From Microbulbifer sp. MI-G (GTDB lineage: Bacteria; Pseudomonadota; Gammaproteobacteria; Pseudomonadales; Cellvibrionaceae): a stretch of DNA of 64,000 nt. Made by a program: the position numbers and the translations under genes. The notes beneath the pieces are model-generated. The model had not been told where the DNA came from, searched no databases, and saw only the letters and a program-made list of their open reading frames with translations. This document shows positions 56,456-64,000 of this stretch, piece by piece. The DNA lies in NCBI RefSeq assembly GCF_030440425.1, contig NZ_CP098023.1:3408501-3472500 (forward strand), given 5' to 3'. Position 1 is the stretch's first letter. Every line of letters begins with the position of its first letter.

Positions 56456-57358
56456 CTATCGCAGCAGCAGCAGCGGCTGGCGGGTGTTCAGCAGCATTTT
56501 GGCGGTAATACTGCCCATCAGCAGGTCGCGCAGGCGGTTGTGGCTAAAGGCCCCCATGACCGTCAAATCGATCTGATATTCCATCTGGTAGGCGATCAGG
56601 GCCTCGACCGTATTGCCCTGCAGGTGGCTGGCACTCACAGCCAGGCCCCTCTCGTCCAGATGCGCACTGGCCTCCGCCAACAGCACTTCCGCCGTTTCCG
56701 CAGGCCCCACATTCACCAGGTGCAAAGACAGACTGTGGAAAAGCGCACTCCCGGCGACCAAAGACAGCGCTTTGCGCGCCGCTTCGCTACCATCGTAAGC
56801 GAGCATCACCCGATGTGGAGGTTGGAATTCCCGGTTCACCACCAGGATCGGTTTGTGTAGGGAGCGCACCACCGTTTCCAACTGCGCCCCCAGACCCTGC
56901 TCGGAATCGCCATGCTCCTCGCCGCGAATACCCAGCACCAGAACGCGGATGCCATCCTCCAGGTCCACCACAGACTCCACAAGACTGTCGTGGCGCTGGC
57001 AGGTCATGACCTGCTCGATCCCGGCTTCCTCGACGCGCTTGCGTGCGGCCTGCAACATTAATTTGCCCTGTTTCACCAGCAGCTGCGCGCGCTCCTGCTC
57101 CAGCGCGGTCAGCTCTTCCAACAGCTCCTCCTGGCTGCCAAGGCCGATACTGCCAGTAAAGTCCGTCACCGCAGGGACATTGCTGCGCTCGATGTTGTGC
57201 AACAGCTTCAACGGTGCCTGCAGATTCCGCGCCAGCCAGGCCGAATAATCACACACCGCACCGGTGTAATGGGAGCCGTCGATACAGGAGAGCACCAACG
57301 GCGGGGTGCCACCATTACAGGTTGTCTTATTGTTCTTCTCACTGCTGCTAACGGCCAT
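56456..57358 (-). CDS. Tandem-domain universal stress protein (UspA family)
   Basis: A 300-residue protein with two UspA domains. Domain 1 is around LVLSCIDGSHYTGAV and domain 2 begins HRVMLAYDGSEAARK near residue 187. Domain 2 ends with GAFSHNRLRDLLMGSITAKML, the glycine-rich ATP-binding pattern. Its ATG overlaps the SulP stop codon (TGATG), so it is translated with the transporter gene. UspA proteins bind ATP and modulate stress responses or transporters; the coupling suggests that it may regulate the adjacent anion transporter. The + strand aminotransferase gene converges on it. Confidence 0.9.
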   Translation of the reverse strand: MAVSSSEKNNKTTCNGGTPPLVLSCIDGSHYTGAVCDYSAWLARNLQAPLKLLHNIERSNVPAVTDFTGSIGLGSQEELLEELTALEQERAQLLVKQGKLMLQAARKRVEEAGIEQVMTCQRHDSLVESVVDLEDGIRVLVLGIRGEEHGDSEQGLGAQLETVVRSLHKPILVVNREFQPPHRVMLAYDGSEAARKALSLVAGSALFHSLSLHLVNVGPAETAEVLLAEASAHLDERGLAVSASHLQGNTVEALIAYQMEYQIDLTVMGAFSHNRLRDLLMGSITAKMLLNTRQPLLLLR

Positions 57359-58863
57359 CAATGTCCTCCAAGAACCCGTTCAATTTCCTCGGGTTTATCG
57401 TGTACGCCGAACCGGTCGACAATGGTTTCACTGGCTTCATTCAAACCCACCAGCGTCACTTGTGCGCCCTCGCGACGGAACTTCAGTACCACCTTGTCCA
57501 GCGCATACACGGCGGAAACATCCCAGAAATGCGCCCGGCTCAGATCGATCACCACCGTATCCACCACTTCTTTGAAATCAAAGGATGCACTGAATTTGTC
57601 TGCGGAATTGAAAAACACCTGCCCTATGACCTTATAGGTGCGACAGCTTTTCACCGCATCGAGCCTGCTGCTGACATACATAAAATGGCTGACCTTGTTG
57701 GCGAAGAACAAAGATGCCAGCAGCACGCCGACAAATACACCATAGGCCAGGTTGTGGGTCCACACTACCACAATCACTGTCGCCAGCATCACCAGGTTGG
57801 TGGACAGGGGGTGGCGCTTCAGGTTGCGGACGGAGTCCCAGTTAAACGTACCGACAGACACCATGATCATTACCGCAACCAGCGCCGCCATGGGAATCAC
57901 CGCCACCCAGTCGCTGAGAAAGACCACCAGTGCCAACAGGCCGATCCCCGCCACCAGAGTAGAGAGGCGGCCGCGGCCGCCGGACTTCACGTTGATCACC
58001 GATTGCCCGATCATCGCACAGCCGGCCATCCCACCCAGACTGCCCGCAGCAATATTGGCGATGCCCTGTCCCTTGCACTCACGGTTTTTATCGCTCGGGG
58101 TGTCGGTGAGTTCATCGACAATGGTCGCTGTCATCAAAGATTCCAGCAGTCCCACCACCGCCAAACCGGCGGAATAGGGGAAAATAATCTGCAGGGTCTC
58201 GAAGTTCAGCGGCACCGCCGGCCAAAGGAACACTGGCAGGGTATCCGGCAGCGCGCCCATATCGCCCACGGTACGGATATCCAGGTCCATGATCACGGCA
58301 ACAGCGGTCAGTAAGAGGATACATACCAGCGGTGAAGGCACAGCCTTGCCGATCACAGGTATATACGGAAACAGATAGATAATACCCAGGCCCGCAGCCG
58401 TCATGGCGTAGACCTCCCATGAGCCCCCGGTCAGCTCGGGCATTTGCGCCAGGAAGATCAAAATGGCCAGGGCGTTCACAAACCCCGTAACCACCGCACG
58501 GGATACAAAGCTCATCAGACTGCCCAGCTTCAGATAACCGGCAATGACCTGTAATACCCCGGTGAGCAAAGTCGCTGCCAGCAGGTACTGCAGGCCGTGC
58601 TCCTTCACCAGAGTGACCATCAACAGGGCCATGGCCCCGGTGGCCGCAGAGATCATCCCCGCACGCCCGCCCACAAAGGCGCTCACCACAGCGATACAGA
58701 AGGAAGCGTAGAGACCGACCCGTGGGTCCACCCCGGCAATAATGGAGAAGGCGATGGCCTCGGGAATCAGTGCCAGTGCCACCACCAGGCCCGCAAGTAC
58801 ATCGCGACGGATATTGCCGAACCAATCGGCCCGGGAGGAAGAAAACAGCGAGGGGGGGAACAT
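57358..58863 (-). CDS. SulP family anion transporter (sulfate/bicarbonate type) with STAS domain
   Basis: A ~501-residue protein with about 10-12 membrane helices starting [22 protein letters not shown], the SulP signature, and a cytoplasmic C-terminal STAS domain ([21 protein letters not shown]). The family imports sulfate or bicarbonate or exchanges anions with sodium or protons; [19 protein letters not shown] resembles BicA-like members. ATG 58863 fits the start of the family; a longer frame to 58977 exists. It overlaps uspA downstream. A cluster of GCGGACA repeats lies upstream. Confidence 0.9.
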   Translation of the reverse strand: MFPPSLFSSSRADWFGNIRRDVLAGLVVALALIPEAIAFSIIAGVDPRVGLYASFCIAVVSAFVGGRAGMISAATGAMALLMVTLVKEHGLQYLLAATLLTGVLQVIAGYLKLGSLMSFVSRAVVTGFVNALAILIFLAQMPELTGGSWEVYAMTAAGLGIIYLFPYIPVIGKAVPSPLVCILLLTAVAVIMDLDIRTVGDMGALPDTLPVFLWPAVPLNFETLQIIFPYSAGLAVVGLLESLMTATIVDELTDTPSDKNRECKGQGIANIAAGSLGGMAGCAMIGQSVINVKSGGRGRLSTLVAGIGLLALVVFLSDWVAVIPMAALVAVMIMVSVGTFNWDSVRNLKRHPLSTNLVMLATVIVVVWTHNLAYGVFVGVLLASLFFANKVSHFMYVSSRLDAVKSCRTYKVIGQVFFNSADKFSASFDFKEVVDTVVIDLSRAHFWDVSAVYALDKVVLKFRREGAQVTLVGLNEASETIVDRFGVHDKPEEIERVLGGH

Positions 58864-59240
58864 AAAATGCCGTACAGCTAAATGGAGCAGAAAAAGGCCG
58901 CGCACTTTACCACAAACCACCTGCCCCCGCATGACCCCCAAGTGGCCACCCGGGACTGTCGGCACCATTGAGGGCACCTGTCTCGGTTTGAAAAATCCTG
59001 TCCGCTCCCCGGACAGGGCGGACAGCGGACACCTTCGGCGGACACCCCGGCAGCTACAGAAAATCGCTGTTGACTTATCAACTCATTAAAAATCAATCAG
59101 TTATAGAAAATTTACAAGCTGGCATAGCGATTGCGTACTCCCATGCAAAGCCGCTTTTACGGATTTGCATCCGAAGCAGGAATGCACTGCATCGAAATCC
59201 ATAAAGCAGACACAACCCCGTAGAGCAATAACAAGCCGCA
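58864..59240. other. Divergent intergenic region between sulP and adaptor genes
   Basis: About 375 bases hold the promoters of both divergent transcripts. It contains the GCGGACA repeat cluster and an AT-rich segment (59,060-59,120) that probably carries the + strand promoter. No gene is visible. Confidence 0.5.
58997..59044. repeat. GCGGACA repeat cluster with hairpin
   Basis: Three direct copies of GCGGACA occur at 59018-59024, 59025-59031 and 59038-59044, and an inverted copy (TGTCCGC) at 58999-59005. CCTGTCCG and CGGACAGG form a perfect 8-base stem with a 5-base loop at 58997-59017. The position between divergent genes suits a regulatory protein that binds multiple half-sites, or an mRNA leader structure. 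Confidence 0.55.
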
Positions 59241-60521
59241 ATGATCAGAGACACTTCCAGGCAAGATACAAAAATCGAAACCGCACCGTTTTGGAAAAAC
59301 CCGAAAACCTATCGAGCTTCCACCCTGCTCGGTCTCACCGCAGCGTTTCTGGCCTGGGGTATTGGCGCCTGGCACAGCTCTGGCTCGGTGGATAACACCC
59401 TGTCCCTGTCACAGATCAATATTGCCCAGGTAGAGCGCGGCGACCTGATTCGCGACCTGGTCGTCCAGGGCAAAGTGGTCGCCGCCAACAGCCCCACCCT
59501 GTACAGCCCGGCCCAGGGCATTGTGAAGTTCGCGGTAAAAGCAGGGGACACCGTGGAGGCAGGCCAACTCCTCGCCTCGATTCACAGTCCGGAACTCTCC
59601 AACCAACTGGCCCAGGAGGAAGCGCAGTTCAACCAGCTCACTGTGGAGTTACAGCGGCAAAAGATCCAGGCCAAACGCCAGCGGATGGAAAACCGGCAAA
59701 AGGCAGATCTCGCCAGGGTCAACCTCACCGCTGCCAAGCGGGAATTAAAACGCGCTGAGCTTTCCATGGAAAAGCAGATTATTTCCCTGCTCGATTTTGA
59801 AAAAAGCAAGGATGATATGGCCCGTGCTCAGTTGGAATATGAGCAGGCCGTACAAAATGCCGAATTGGAAAAAGAATCCCTGAATTTTGATACCCAGACA
59901 CTCCACTTGCAGGTCTCTCAGCAGAAGTTACAGGTAGAAGAATTGCAACGCCGCGTGCGTGAATTGAGCATCCTCTCACCCGTGAGCGGCACCATCGGCA
60001 GCCTGGCCGTGCCACAACGCAGTGCGGTTGCGGCCAATACTCCCTTGATCACAGTGGTGGATCTCACCAGTTTCGAACTGGAAGCCGCAGTCCCTGAAAA
60101 CTATGCCGATGACCTTGGCCTGAATATGGCAGTCGCCATCAATCTCAGCGGCAAGGAATTACCCGGCGAGATTACCGCCATCTCACCCGAAGTCATCAAT
60201 AACCAGGTCATCGCAAGGGTGCGTTTTACCCAAGGACAACCCGGGAACCTGCGTCAGAACCTGCGCCTCACCGCCCGTATCCTGCTGGAAAACCGCAACG
60301 GCGTATTGCTGGTAAAACGGGGAGGATTTCTCGACCAAAGTGGTGGCCGCCATGTCTTCCGCCTGAATAATCAGCAACAGGCGGAGCGGGTATCCATCCA
60401 GGTCGGTGCCCTGGGATTGAAACAAGTGGAGATTGTGTCCGGACTGCAGGAAGGGGATCAAATCATTATCTCCGCCGCCGAGGAACTGGAAAACGCACGA
60501 CTGGTTGCCTTGAAGGACTAA
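59241..60521 (+). CDS. Periplasmic adaptor (HlyD/MacA-like membrane fusion protein)
   Basis: A 426-residue adaptor. A cytoplasmic N-tail is followed by one transmembrane helix (STLLGLTAAFLAWGIGAW), lipoyl/barrel halves around VQGKVVAANSPTLYSPAQGIV and LSPVSGTIGSL, and a long coiled coil (~residues 125-245) rich in Gln, Glu and Lys. It bridges an inner-membrane ABC transporter to an outer-membrane channel or periplasmic target. It is the first gene of a four-gene + strand operon with an ATPase and two permeases. The cargo is not predictable; related systems export peptides, lipids, or small toxins. Confidence 0.9.
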   Translation: MIRDTSRQDTKIETAPFWKNPKTYRASTLLGLTAAFLAWGIGAWHSSGSVDNTLSLSQINIAQVERGDLIRDLVVQGKVVAANSPTLYSPAQGIVKFAVKAGDTVEAGQLLASIHSPELSNQLAQEEAQFNQLTVELQRQKIQAKRQRMENRQKADLARVNLTAAKRELKRAELSMEKQIISLLDFEKSKDDMARAQLEYEQAVQNAELEKESLNFDTQTLHLQVSQQKLQVEELQRRVRELSILSPVSGTIGSLAVPQRSAVAANTPLITVVDLTSFELEAAVPENYADDLGLNMAVAINLSGKELPGEITAISPEVINNQVIARVRFTQGQPGNLRQNLRLTARILLENRNGVLLVKRGGFLDQSGGRHVFRLNNQQQAERVSIQVGALGLKQVEIVSGLQEGDQIIISAAEELENARLVALKD

Positions 60522-60599
60522 CGCCGCGAAAAAATTTCACCGGTGGGCGGCCGCGCAAAAAGACCCAAAAAAATTCAGTAATCAACAAGGAACATCGTC

Positions 60600-61301
60600 A
60601 TGCTCAAAATGCATAACATCCGCAAAAGTTTCCGCACCGATACCATTGAAACCCACGCATTGCGAGACTTCAGCCTGCAAGTCAAAGAAGGGGAGTTTGT
60701 GTCCGTAACCGGTCCCAGTGGCTCCGGCAAGACCACCTTCCTGAATATCGCCGGACTGCTGGAAACCCCCACGGGTGGCCAATACCTGCTGGATGGCGAG
60801 GATGTGAGCAACCTCAATGATCGCCAGCGCTCGCGCCTGCGCAATGAAAAAATCGGCTTTATTTTCCAGGGTTTCAACCTGATTCCCGATCTGAATTTGT
60901 TCGACAATATCGATGTGCCGCTGCGCTACCGCGGATTTACTGCCAAAGAGCGCCGCAAGCGTATTGAAAAAGTACTGGAGCAGGTGGGCCTGTCTGCCCG
61001 CGCCAGACACCTGCCGGCGCAGCTCTCCGGCGGACAGCAGCAGCGTATCGCCATCGCCCGCGCCCTGGCCGGCGAGCCGCGCTTTCTACTCGCGGATGAG
61101 CCCACCGGCAACCTCGACTCCCTGATGGCGCGCCAGGTGATGGAACTGCTGGAATTTATCAACGAATGGGGCACCACCATCGTCATGGTCACCCACGACC
61201 CGGATCTGGCCCGTCGCGCCCACCGAAATATCCAGATTGTGGATGGACAGGTCTGCGATCTGCGCCCGATCACCCTGCAATCCGATGCCGTCAGTGCTTA
61301 G
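60600..61301 (+). CDS. ABC transporter ATP-binding protein (MacB/LolD type)
   Basis: A 233-residue ABC ATPase with Walker A GPSGSGKTT near residue 38, Q-loop in IFQGFNLIP, signature LSGGQQQRIAIARAL near residue 140, and Walker B with FLLADEPTGNLDS. The ADEPTGNLD sequence is characteristic of the MacB/LolD/FtsE-type branch, which powers mechanotransmission by FtsX-like permeases rather than classical substrate channels. It lies 78 bases after the adaptor gene and 12 bases before the first permease. It is cytoplasmic and dimerises under the two permeases. Confidence 0.93.
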   Translation: MLKMHNIRKSFRTDTIETHALRDFSLQVKEGEFVSVTGPSGSGKTTFLNIAGLLETPTGGQYLLDGEDVSNLNDRQRSRLRNEKIGFIFQGFNLIPDLNLFDNIDVPLRYRGFTAKERRKRIEKVLEQVGLSARARHLPAQLSGGQQQRIAIARALAGEPRFLLADEPTGNLDSLMARQVMELLEFINEWGTTIVMVTHDPDLARRAHRNIQIVDGQVCDLRPITLQSDAVSA

Positions 61302-61313
61302 GGAGCCCACAGA

Positions 61314-62630
61314 ATGATTGTCTATTATCTTTCCCTGGCGCTGCGCAGCCTGCGCAGCACGCCGATTTTGAGCTGCCTGATGGTTGCCGCCATCGCCATC
61401 GGCGTAGGCGCCTCGATGACCGTGCTCACCCTCAACTATATGATGTCGCGAAATGCTCTGAAGCATAAAAACGATGTCCTTTACGCGGTGCAGCTGGACA
61501 GCTGGGACCCCAACGAAGCTTTTGACAGTGCCAATGAAATACCCTGGCAGCTGACCTACCGGGATGCCCAGGCACTGCTGCGCTCGGATATTCCCACCCG
61601 TCAGGTCGCCATGCACCGTTTCGGTTTTACTGTTGAATTGGAGGACTCGCAACTGCGCCCCTTTGTGGCCCAGGCACGGGTGAGCACACGGGATTTCTTC
61701 ACCCTCTTCGATACCCCCTTTCTGTATGGCGGCACCTGGGACAGCGCGGCGGACCAGTCGCCTGCGCAGTTGGTGGTGCTGTCGAAAGCCACCAATGACA
61801 AACTCTTTGCCGGGGAAAACAGTGTGGGTAGAAGCATTACCCTGAATGGCGAACCCTTTACCGTGGTGGGGGTGATCGACCACTGGAACCCCGCTCCCAA
61901 GGTCTACGACCTCAACAACAGTCCCTTTGCGAATACGGAAGCCCTGTTTGTGCCTTTCGGTTTGCACCGACGGTTTGAAATAGACACCTGGGGCAATGAC
62001 AACGGGTGGGCCAGTGGTCCCAGATCAGAGGGCTATGAGGGCTTTCTGCAAAGCGAATCCGTGTGGATTCAATACTGGGTGGAACTGCGTAATCGAGAGC
62101 AAAAACAGCAATACGAGACATTCCTCACCGCCTATATCCAGGGTGAAAAAGCGCAGGGGCGCTTTCAGCGGCCACTGAAATTCGCCTTGAGCAGGCCCTC
62201 CGAATGGCTGCGGCTCAACAAAGTTCTCAGAGACGACAACCGCGTGTTGGGGTGGGTCTCCCTGGCCTTTCTGTTGGTGTGCGTCATCAATGGGGTGGCC
62301 CTGCTGCTGGCCAAGTTCCTGCGCAAGGCCCCCGAAGCGGGTGTGCGCCGTGCCCTGGGGGCGAGCCGCAGCGCCCTGTTTATCCAGCACCTGATCGAGA
62401 GTGCCGCAATCGGAGTCATAGGCGGTATTGCCGGTATCCTTGTCGCTTTGGTCGGTATCCGCGCCAGTCGTCATCTGGCGATGGGATGGATCGACACCGT
62501 GGCTTCCATGGACTGGCTGATGATGCTCGCCGCTATTGGACTGGCATTATTCGCCAGCCTGCTCGCTGGTTTCTACCCGGCCTGGCGCATCAGCCACACC
62601 AATCCCGCCATTTACCTGAAAACCCAGTGA
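61314..62630 (+). CDS. ABC transporter permease (FtsX/MacB-like), first copy
   Basis: A 438-residue permease. One N-terminal membrane helix (LSCLMVAAIAIGVGASMTVL) is followed by a large periplasmic MacB-PCD-like domain (~residues 50-290) and three C-terminal helices, the FtsX-domain layout. The RRALGASRSALF coupling helix near residue 345 is typical. It forms the membrane part of the exporter with the following permease and the ATPase. The separate ATPase and two different permeases distinguish it from MacB, where ATPase and permease are fused. It is followed by the second permease with 9 bases between. Confidence 0.9.
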   Translation: MIVYYLSLALRSLRSTPILSCLMVAAIAIGVGASMTVLTLNYMMSRNALKHKNDVLYAVQLDSWDPNEAFDSANEIPWQLTYRDAQALLRSDIPTRQVAMHRFGFTVELEDSQLRPFVAQARVSTRDFFTLFDTPFLYGGTWDSAADQSPAQLVVLSKATNDKLFAGENSVGRSITLNGEPFTVVGVIDHWNPAPKVYDLNNSPFANTEALFVPFGLHRRFEIDTWGNDNGWASGPRSEGYEGFLQSESVWIQYWVELRNREQKQQYETFLTAYIQGEKAQGRFQRPLKFALSRPSEWLRLNKVLRDDNRVLGWVSLAFLLVCVINGVALLLAKFLRKAPEAGVRRALGASRSALFIQHLIESAAIGVIGGIAGILVALVGIRASRHLAMGWIDTVASMDWLMMLAAIGLALFASLLAGFYPAWRISHTNPAIYLKTQ

Positions 62631-62639
62631 GGCCTGTCC

Positions 62640-63842
62640 ATGTTCGAATTCAAACCGATATTGTCGACCCTCTGGCACCACAAGGTCTCCGCGCTGTTGA
62701 TTGCCCTGCAGCTGGCGCTTACCCTGGTCATCGTGAGCAATACCCTGCTGATCGTCACGGATCGCATGGAAAAAATGGCCCGCCCAACCGGCATGGATGT
62801 GGAGAATATTCTTACGGTGAATTTCCTCGCGATCCCGCAGGATTATGATATGGCCGGTGCGGTGCGCGCCGACCTGGACATGCTGCGCGCCCTGCCCGGT
62901 GTGGTGGATGCCACCCCCAGCCACAAGATTCCGCTTTCCGGTTCCGGCTCCGCGAATGCGTATCACACCCAGCCGAACCAGAAAACCGGGGGAGCAATTG
63001 CCAATTATTACAGGACCGACCTCCATTTTATCAAGTCGCTGGGCCTGACCCTGGTGGCCGGGCGCAATTTTACCCAAACAGACATGCAGGTTTTTGCCCC
63101 CAATGAGCAACGGCAGGCTCCCGTTATTATTGTTACGCGGCAACTGGCGGAAACGCTGTTTCCCGGCGAAGATGCCCTGGGCAAGCCCCTGTACAACGGT
63201 AACAGTCCCATGGAGATTATCGGTATCGTGGAGCGCCACCTGGGCGCCTGGCCAGACTGGTCATCTGCCGGCAACGTGGTATTTTTCCCAGCCCTGCGAA
63301 CCACTCAATCCATGAACTATCTGGTACGCACAGAGAGCGGTGAGCGCGACAGGGTCTTCAAGCTACTGGCCGACAAGCTCGCGGAGCGGGACCCGGAAAG
63401 GGTAATCAAGGTGAATACTTTGTCGAATCGTATGGCCCGTAGCTACGCCGGGGACAATATGATGGTCAAGGTCCTGTCCACGGTTGGCGCCATGCTCGGC
63501 TTTATCGTGGCGCTGGGCATAGTGGGGCTCACCAGTTTCTGGATAAACCAGCGCACCAAACAGATTGGGGTGCGGCGGGCCCTGGGGGCCACACGCACCA
63601 ATATCAGCCGCTATTTCCTATTGGAAAACAGCCTGATTGCCGCTACCGGTATCGCTCTGGGCGCCGCCGCCGCCCTGATCGCCAACCAGTATCTGGTGCG
63701 GGATTATTCACAGCCGGTGCTGACACTGTTACCGCTGGCCGTCTGTGCACTGGTGATTTTATTGATCAGCCTGGGCGCAGCCCTGGCACCGGCCCTGCGC
63801 GCCGCCAATATTTCCCCGGCAACCGCCACCAGAAGCGTGTAG
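62640..63842 (+). CDS. ABC transporter permease (FtsX/MacB-like), second copy
   Basis: A 400-residue permease with the same topology as the preceding gene product: an N-terminal helix (SALLIALQLALTLVIVSNTLL), a periplasmic domain, and three C-terminal helices including GFIVALGIVGLTSFWI. The RRALGATRTNIS coupling helix appears near residue 315. The two permeases share pattern but not close sequence, so they probably form a heterodimer. It ends the part of the operon visible here; a further start codon occurs at 63940. Confidence 0.9.
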   Translation: MFEFKPILSTLWHHKVSALLIALQLALTLVIVSNTLLIVTDRMEKMARPTGMDVENILTVNFLAIPQDYDMAGAVRADLDMLRALPGVVDATPSHKIPLSGSGSANAYHTQPNQKTGGAIANYYRTDLHFIKSLGLTLVAGRNFTQTDMQVFAPNEQRQAPVIIVTRQLAETLFPGEDALGKPLYNGNSPMEIIGIVERHLGAWPDWSSAGNVVFFPALRTTQSMNYLVRTESGERDRVFKLLADKLAERDPERVIKVNTLSNRMARSYAGDNMMVKVLSTVGAMLGFIVALGIVGLTSFWINQRTKQIGVRRALGATRTNISRYFLLENSLIAATGIALGAAAALIANQYLVRDYSQPVLTLLPLAVCALVILLISLGAALAPALRAANISPATATRSV

Positions 63843-63939
63843 TCCCGATACACTATGGCAGCGGCAGCCAAACAGGCTGTCGGAATATTGAAACAAGCAG
63901 TTGCCGACCACCCCAACCATCCCCTCTAAGAGGTTTGCC

Positions 63940-64000
63940 ATGTTCGAACCCCTGTCCGCTCGTTGCATCATGGGCAGACTGCAGCCACAAGCTGACACCT
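63940..64000 (+). CDS. Possible start of another gene, cut by the window edge
   Basis: An ATG at 63940, preceded by AAGAGG at a suitable distance, opens a frame of 20 codons that reaches the window end without a stop. The peptide (MFEPLSARCIMGRLQPQ) has no recognisable features. It follows the permease gene on the same strand after ~100 bases and could be a further operon member, but the frame is too short to judge. Confidence 0.3.
   Translation, partial: MFEPLSARCIMGRLQPQADT

Noticed and set aside
57361-58314. 317-codon + strand frame opposite sulP
   Set aside because: His/Gln-rich antisense translation of membrane helices; no family features.
63930-63970. TTCGAACCC string resembling a tRNA T-loop
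   Set aside because: No acceptor, anticodon or D-arm can be folded around it; not a tRNA.
1-64000. CRISPR arrays, rRNA, tRNA, prophage or integron structures
   Set aside because: I looked for regularly spaced repeats, tRNA cloverleaf motifs and phage genes on both strands and saw none I could support.

Overview
The window looks like a gammaproteobacterial chromosome, probably a marine Cellvibrionales/Microbulbifer-like host. This placement is inferred from gene families and the style of the right-hand genes, not measured. By eye, bases 1 to about 51,450 are AT-rich with long gene-poor spacers, while about 51,900 to 64,000 is clearly richer in G+C with densely packed housekeeping-type genes. 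The left part reads as a large catabolic island and the right part as host backbone.

Layout. (A) 1-3,511: end of a CaiB/BaiF CoA-transferase, an ISKra4-type insertion sequence, then a DUF35 protein overlapping an Ltp2-like thiolase-fold protein (the steroid side-chain retro-aldolase pair). (B) 4,451-10,059: TonB-dependent receptor, SDR, cytochrome P450, SDR, all on +, a likely uptake and oxidation operon. (C) 10,643-13,819: crotonase, aldehyde dehydrogenase and SDR. (D) 14,249-25,417: a module like the acyclic terpene (Atu) or leucine/isovalerate (Liu) pathway. It has AtuA split into two proteins and an AtuE/methylglutaconyl-CoA-type hydratase on -, then both subunits of a biotin-dependent acyl-CoA carboxylase, an isovaleryl/citronellyl-type acyl-CoA dehydrogenase, an SDR and a membrane-anchored alpha/beta hydrolase on +. 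(E) 25,680-40,411: fifteen tightly packed minus-strand genes for steroid ring A/B cleavage products and C/D-ring (HIP) degradation: hsaD, hsaE, hsaG, hsaF, hsaC, ipdA, ipdB, a crotonase, ipdC, echA20, two acyl-CoA dehydrogenases, a thiolase, an SDR and a third acyl-CoA dehydrogenase. (F) 40,781-43,812: a truncated IS630 transposase, hsaA, and two translationally coupled Lrp/AsnC regulators. (G) 43,813-45,705: a gene-poor stretch of different texture. (H) 45,706-51,453: fadD3-like HIP-CoA ligase, an SDR lacking the usual catalytic Tyr, a KshA-like Rieske oxygenase, HsaB carrying a C-terminal MarR-like domain, and another SDR. (I) 51,883-64,000: fabV, DUF2238 membrane protein, Lrp regulator divergent from a class V aminotransferase, UspA and SulP, and an adaptor/ATPase/two-permease ABC export operon.

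How it fits together. Together the island encodes most of the aerobic 9,10-seco steroid pathway: KshA opens ring B (with a KstD that is not in this window), HsaAB hydroxylates the secosteroid, HsaC cleaves ring A, HsaD hydrolyses the product, HsaEFG turn the dienoate into pyruvate and an acyl-CoA, FadD3 activates HIP, and EchA20, IpdAB, IpdC, acyl-CoA dehydrogenases and thiolase break rings C/D. The Ltp2/DUF35 pair, CoA-transferase, P450 and receptor suggest that sterols with a side chain, not only androgens, are the substrate. The most provocative feature is the branched-acyl-CoA carboxylase module (D) inside this steroid island. It may remove a branched sterol side chain (for example C-24-alkylated plant or algal sterols), or it may simply be a neighbouring terpenoid pathway.
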